Shown one piece after another: positions 61,755 to 64,000 of a DNA stretch of 64,000 bases. Origin of the DNA: Duganella sp. CF402 (GTDB taxonomy: Bacteria > Pseudomonadota > Gammaproteobacteria > Burkholderiales > Burkholderiaceae_D); NCBI RefSeq assembly GCF_900109645.1, contig NZ_FOBG01000001.1:3020262-3084261 (forward strand), read 5' to 3'. Each line of letters opens with the position of its first letter. The first letter of the stretch is position 1. A model generated the notes under the pieces. That model did no database searches. It was not told the DNA's origin and saw nothing but the letters and a program-made list of their open reading frames with translations. The translations under genes and the position numbers were made by a program.

Positions 61755-64000
61755 TTAGAACTTGTAGTTCAGGCCAGCCAGGATGGTGCGGCCGTACTTC
61801 TGGTATTCCAGCTGCTGGTTGGCGGTGCCGGTGTAGGTTTCGTAAGCGGCGTTGGTCAGGTTGTTCACCTGCAGGACGACGCCCATGCCTTTCAGCGAAC
61901 CTTCGTTGAAGGTGTAGCCGATCTGGAAGTCAACCACGTTCTCACCCACGACGTAACGCAGGCTGCGCTCGCCGTTGAAGTTGCCGATCTCACCCACGAA
62001 GTCCGAACGCTTGCGCTGATTGATACGGGTTTCGAAGCCGTTCTTCTCGAAGTACACGGTCAGGTTGGTGGTGTGCTTCGACAGACCTGGCAGCGGAATG
62101 TTCTTACCGATGCTGCCGCTTGGATCGTCGATCGCGATCGAGCTGTCGCTGTAGGTGTGGCTAGCTTGCACGCCGAAGCCGTCCAGCGATTTCGAGATCA
62201 GGCTCAGTGGCGCCGAAGCCGACAGCTCAGCACCTTTCAGGATGCCGCCCTTGCCGTTGTACGGAGCCGAGTAATCGCCGATCGCGTACAGTGCCTTGGT
62301 GCCAGGGATGAATTTCGAGAAATCGTAGTCCTTGGTCTGGGTGAAGATGTAGGTGTTCAGCTTTTTGTAGAAGCCGGCAACCGCGAAGTAAGCCTTCTTG
62401 TCGAAGTATTTTTCATACGACACGTCGAAGGCGTTGGCGCGCCACGGATCCAGCTTGGCGTTACCGCCGCTGCCACCTGGTTTGAAGGTGGTGTCGGACA
62501 CGCCGAAGTCCAGTGCGGAACGCAGCTGGTCAACGCGTGGACGAGCGATCTGCTTGGCCGCTGCGAAGCGCAGGGTCTGGCCGCCGTCGAACTGGAACGA
62601 CACGTTCACGCTCGGCAGGTAGTCGGTGTAGGTCTTGCCGTCGTGGACAGGCTTGACTTGCGCACCGGCCGGCGCAGTGCCGTCATAGTAGTTGGCGTCC
62701 GACGACTGGTCGGTGTGCTGTGCCTGGATACCGGCGTTACCACGCATGGTCACGTCGCCGAATTCCGATTCGAAGCTGGTCTTGAGGAAGGCGGTGGTGA
62801 TCTTTTCGTTCACGTCCCATGCCTTCGAGATCAGGTAGCTCTCGGTATCGGTCGGGTTGAAGGTCATGTACTTCGACACCATCGCTGGCACATTCCAGGT
62901 CGGGATGCTGCCGACGCCGGCGAAGCCCAGGTCGGCCGAGCCGTACAGCTCACCGCTGCTCACGCTGACTGGATCGGTGCCCTTCAGGTTGATGTTGCCT
63001 TCAGGCTGACGCTTCTTCTTGCTGCGATCGGAGTAGTTCACGCCGAAGTCGATGCCGGTCACGTATTTGTCCAGCGCGGTCGGGATTGGCGCGCTTGCCA
63101 CCAGCTTGAAGCTCTTCAGTTCGTCTTCCACGCGCGGCACCTTGCCGTAGCCGGAACCGTAGATGGTCGGGCCAATGAACAGGGTGGCTGGGTTGCTGTA
63201 GTCGCGGCCCAGGCCGATGCTCGAGTAGGTGCCGGTGTTGAAGGTCAGCTTGGCGGTGTCCAGGTAGGCATTGCCGGCGCCGTCGTTGGTGCCGCGGCCG
63301 TTACCCAGCTGCGAGTTGTTTTCCAGGCTCAGTTCGTTGCGCTTGGCTTTCGAGATGCTGATGTCGCCCACCAGGGTCCAGTCGTCCAGCTTGACGGTGT
63401 TGTTCCAGCCGAAGGCGCGGATCTTGTCCTTGCGGTCGTTGTACATGCCGCGTACCAGCGGGTACACGCCGTTGGCGGTGGCGCTGGCCAGCGCGCCGCT
63501 CGAGACGACGGCGTTGGTGTAGCCGAAGGCCGGGGTGTTGTTGCCGTTCCAGCCGCCCAGGTTGATCTCGATCTGGTTGGCGGTTTCTTCGCGGCGGAAC
63601 TCCGACGCGTACACGTCGATCATGCTGGTCCACTGCTTGTTCGGACGGTATTGCAGCACGCCCATGAAGCCGTCGCGCTCGTTCTTGCCGCTGCGGGCCA
63701 CGGCCTTGATGCCGTCCATGATGTAGGTGCCGGCCGGCACGCCTGGGCGGCCGTCTTTTTTCCACGGCTCGTACAGGCCGGTCTCATTGTCCAGCACTGG
63801 CGATTCCAGGTGGGCGAAGCCCAGCGCGATACCGATGGTGCGGTTGGCGAACTGGTCGATGTAGCTGGCGCTGAAGCGGTTGCCGGTCGACTTGGCGTTG
63901 GCGATCGAACCCAGCGAGTTTTTCTCGCCACGGGCATTCAGCGCCACGGCGCGGGTCTGGAACGACAGCGGACGCACGGTCTGCATGTCGATGGTGCCCG
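61755..64000 (-). CDS. TonB-dependent receptor, carbohydrate type, partial
   Basis: At least 748 residues of an outer-membrane receptor; the reading frame is open through the right edge, so the signal peptide and plug are missing. The visible part starts near the end of the plug (GTIDMQTVRPLSF, comparable to TTIDLQTVSPL of the receptor at 3111-5714) and includes ASYIDQFANRTIGIALGFAH, LRFAAAKQIARPRVDQLR, KYFDKKAYFAVAGFYKKLNT and the terminal strand GRTILAGLNYKF with the final Phe. It belongs to the TIGR01782-like group. The substrate may be maltodextrin given region 7, but this is a guess. Confidence 0.9.
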   Translation of the reverse strand, partial: GTIDMQTVRPLSFQTRAVALNARGEKNSLGSIANAKSTGNRFSASYIDQFANRTIGIALGFAHLESPVLDNETGLYEPWKKDGRPGVPAGTYIMDGIKAVARSGKNERDGFMGVLQYRPNKQWTSMIDVYASEFRREETANQIEINLGGWNGNNTPAFGYTNAVVSSGALASATANGVYPLVRGMYNDRKDKIRAFGWNNTVKLDDWTLVGDISISKAKRNELSLENNSQLGNGRGTNDGAGNAYLDTAKLTFNTGTYSSIGLGRDYSNPATLFIGPTIYGSGYGKVPRVEDELKSFKLVASAPIPTALDKYVTGIDFGVNYSDRSKKKRQPEGNINLKGTDPVSVSSGELYGSADLGFAGVGSIPTWNVPAMVSKYMTFNPTDTESYLISKAWDVNEKITTAFLKTSFESEFGDVTMRGNAGIQAQHTDQSSDANYYDGTAPAGAQVKPVHDGKTYTDYLPSVNVSFQFDGGQTLRFAAAKQIARPRVDQLRSALDFGVSDTTFKPGGSGGNAKLDPWRANAFDVSYEKYFDKKAYFAVAGFYKKLNTYIFTQTKDYDFSKFIPGTKALYAIGDYSAPYNGKGGILKGAELSASAPLSLISKSLDGFGVQASHTYSDSSIAIDDPSGSIGKNIPLPGLSKHTTNLTVYFEKNGFETRINQRKRSDFVGEIGNFNGERSLRYVVGENVVDFQIGYTFNEGSLKGMGVVLQVNNLTNAAYETYTGTANQQLEYQKYGRTILAGLNYKF

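Overview
The window looks like chromosomal DNA of a betaproteobacterium of the Oxalobacteraceae (Duganella/Massilia/Herbaspirillum type). The basis is high GC, dense gene packing, a groESL operon with both a CIRCE operator and a sigma32-like promoter, a Burkholderiales-type porin, a glucokinase-RpiR fusion, many TonB-dependent receptors and glycoside hydrolases, and REP-like palindromic pairs. The genus is inferred from gene content and not proven. No rRNA, tRNA, CRISPR array, insertion sequence or phage gene was seen.

Layout. (1) 1-12540: a galactan/galactoside locus. On the minus strand are a degenerate SMP-30-like protein, a LysR regulator, a TonB-dependent receptor and a GH2 beta-galactosidase. 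Divergent on the plus strand are dgoD, a GH35 beta-galactosidase and an SDR dehydrogenase. (2) 12556-15954: groES-groEL and an MFS transporter. (3) 15992-19691: small metabolic and regulatory genes around a two-gene unknown module of lower GC. (4) 19666-29720: an aromatic (probably flavonoid-type) degradation operon with a divergent LysR activator. (5) 30190-33697: the second half of the galactan system: GH53 endo-galactanase, an intact SMP-30 lactonase, dgoA and dgoK. (6) 33871-38408: PadR-MFS and a Fur-box-controlled siderophore receptor. (7) 38409-56594: a starch/maltodextrin block with glucokinase-RpiR, GH13, POT transporter, pullulanase, PKD lipoprotein, GH92, alpha-amylase, phosphoglucomutase, sugar MFS and GH31. 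(8) 56656-64000: small genes, a broken DUF6434-like gene overlapping an orphan RND-porter-like periplasmic protein, an M2 peptidase, and a TonB-dependent receptor cut by the window edge.

How the genes work together. Regions 1 and 5 together can encode a complete oxidative (De Ley-Doudoroff) galactose route. GH53, GH2 and GH35 release galactose, the SDR may oxidise it, the intact SMP-30 opens the lactone, and DgoD, DgoK and DgoA convert galactonate to pyruvate and glyceraldehyde 3-phosphate. The two halves lie about 18 kb apart. Region 7 can take starch or pullulan to maltodextrins, glucose and glucose phosphates. Region 4 matches, by gene type and from memory, the naringenin-degrading fde cluster of Herbaspirillum.

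The points most worth a second look are: the SMP-30-like protein lacking its metal ligands; an HSL-type hydrolase with Cys in place of the catalytic Ser; the two-gene module at 16417-17303; and the orphan RND-porter-like protein coupled to a gene broken by TAG at an expected Trp codon.
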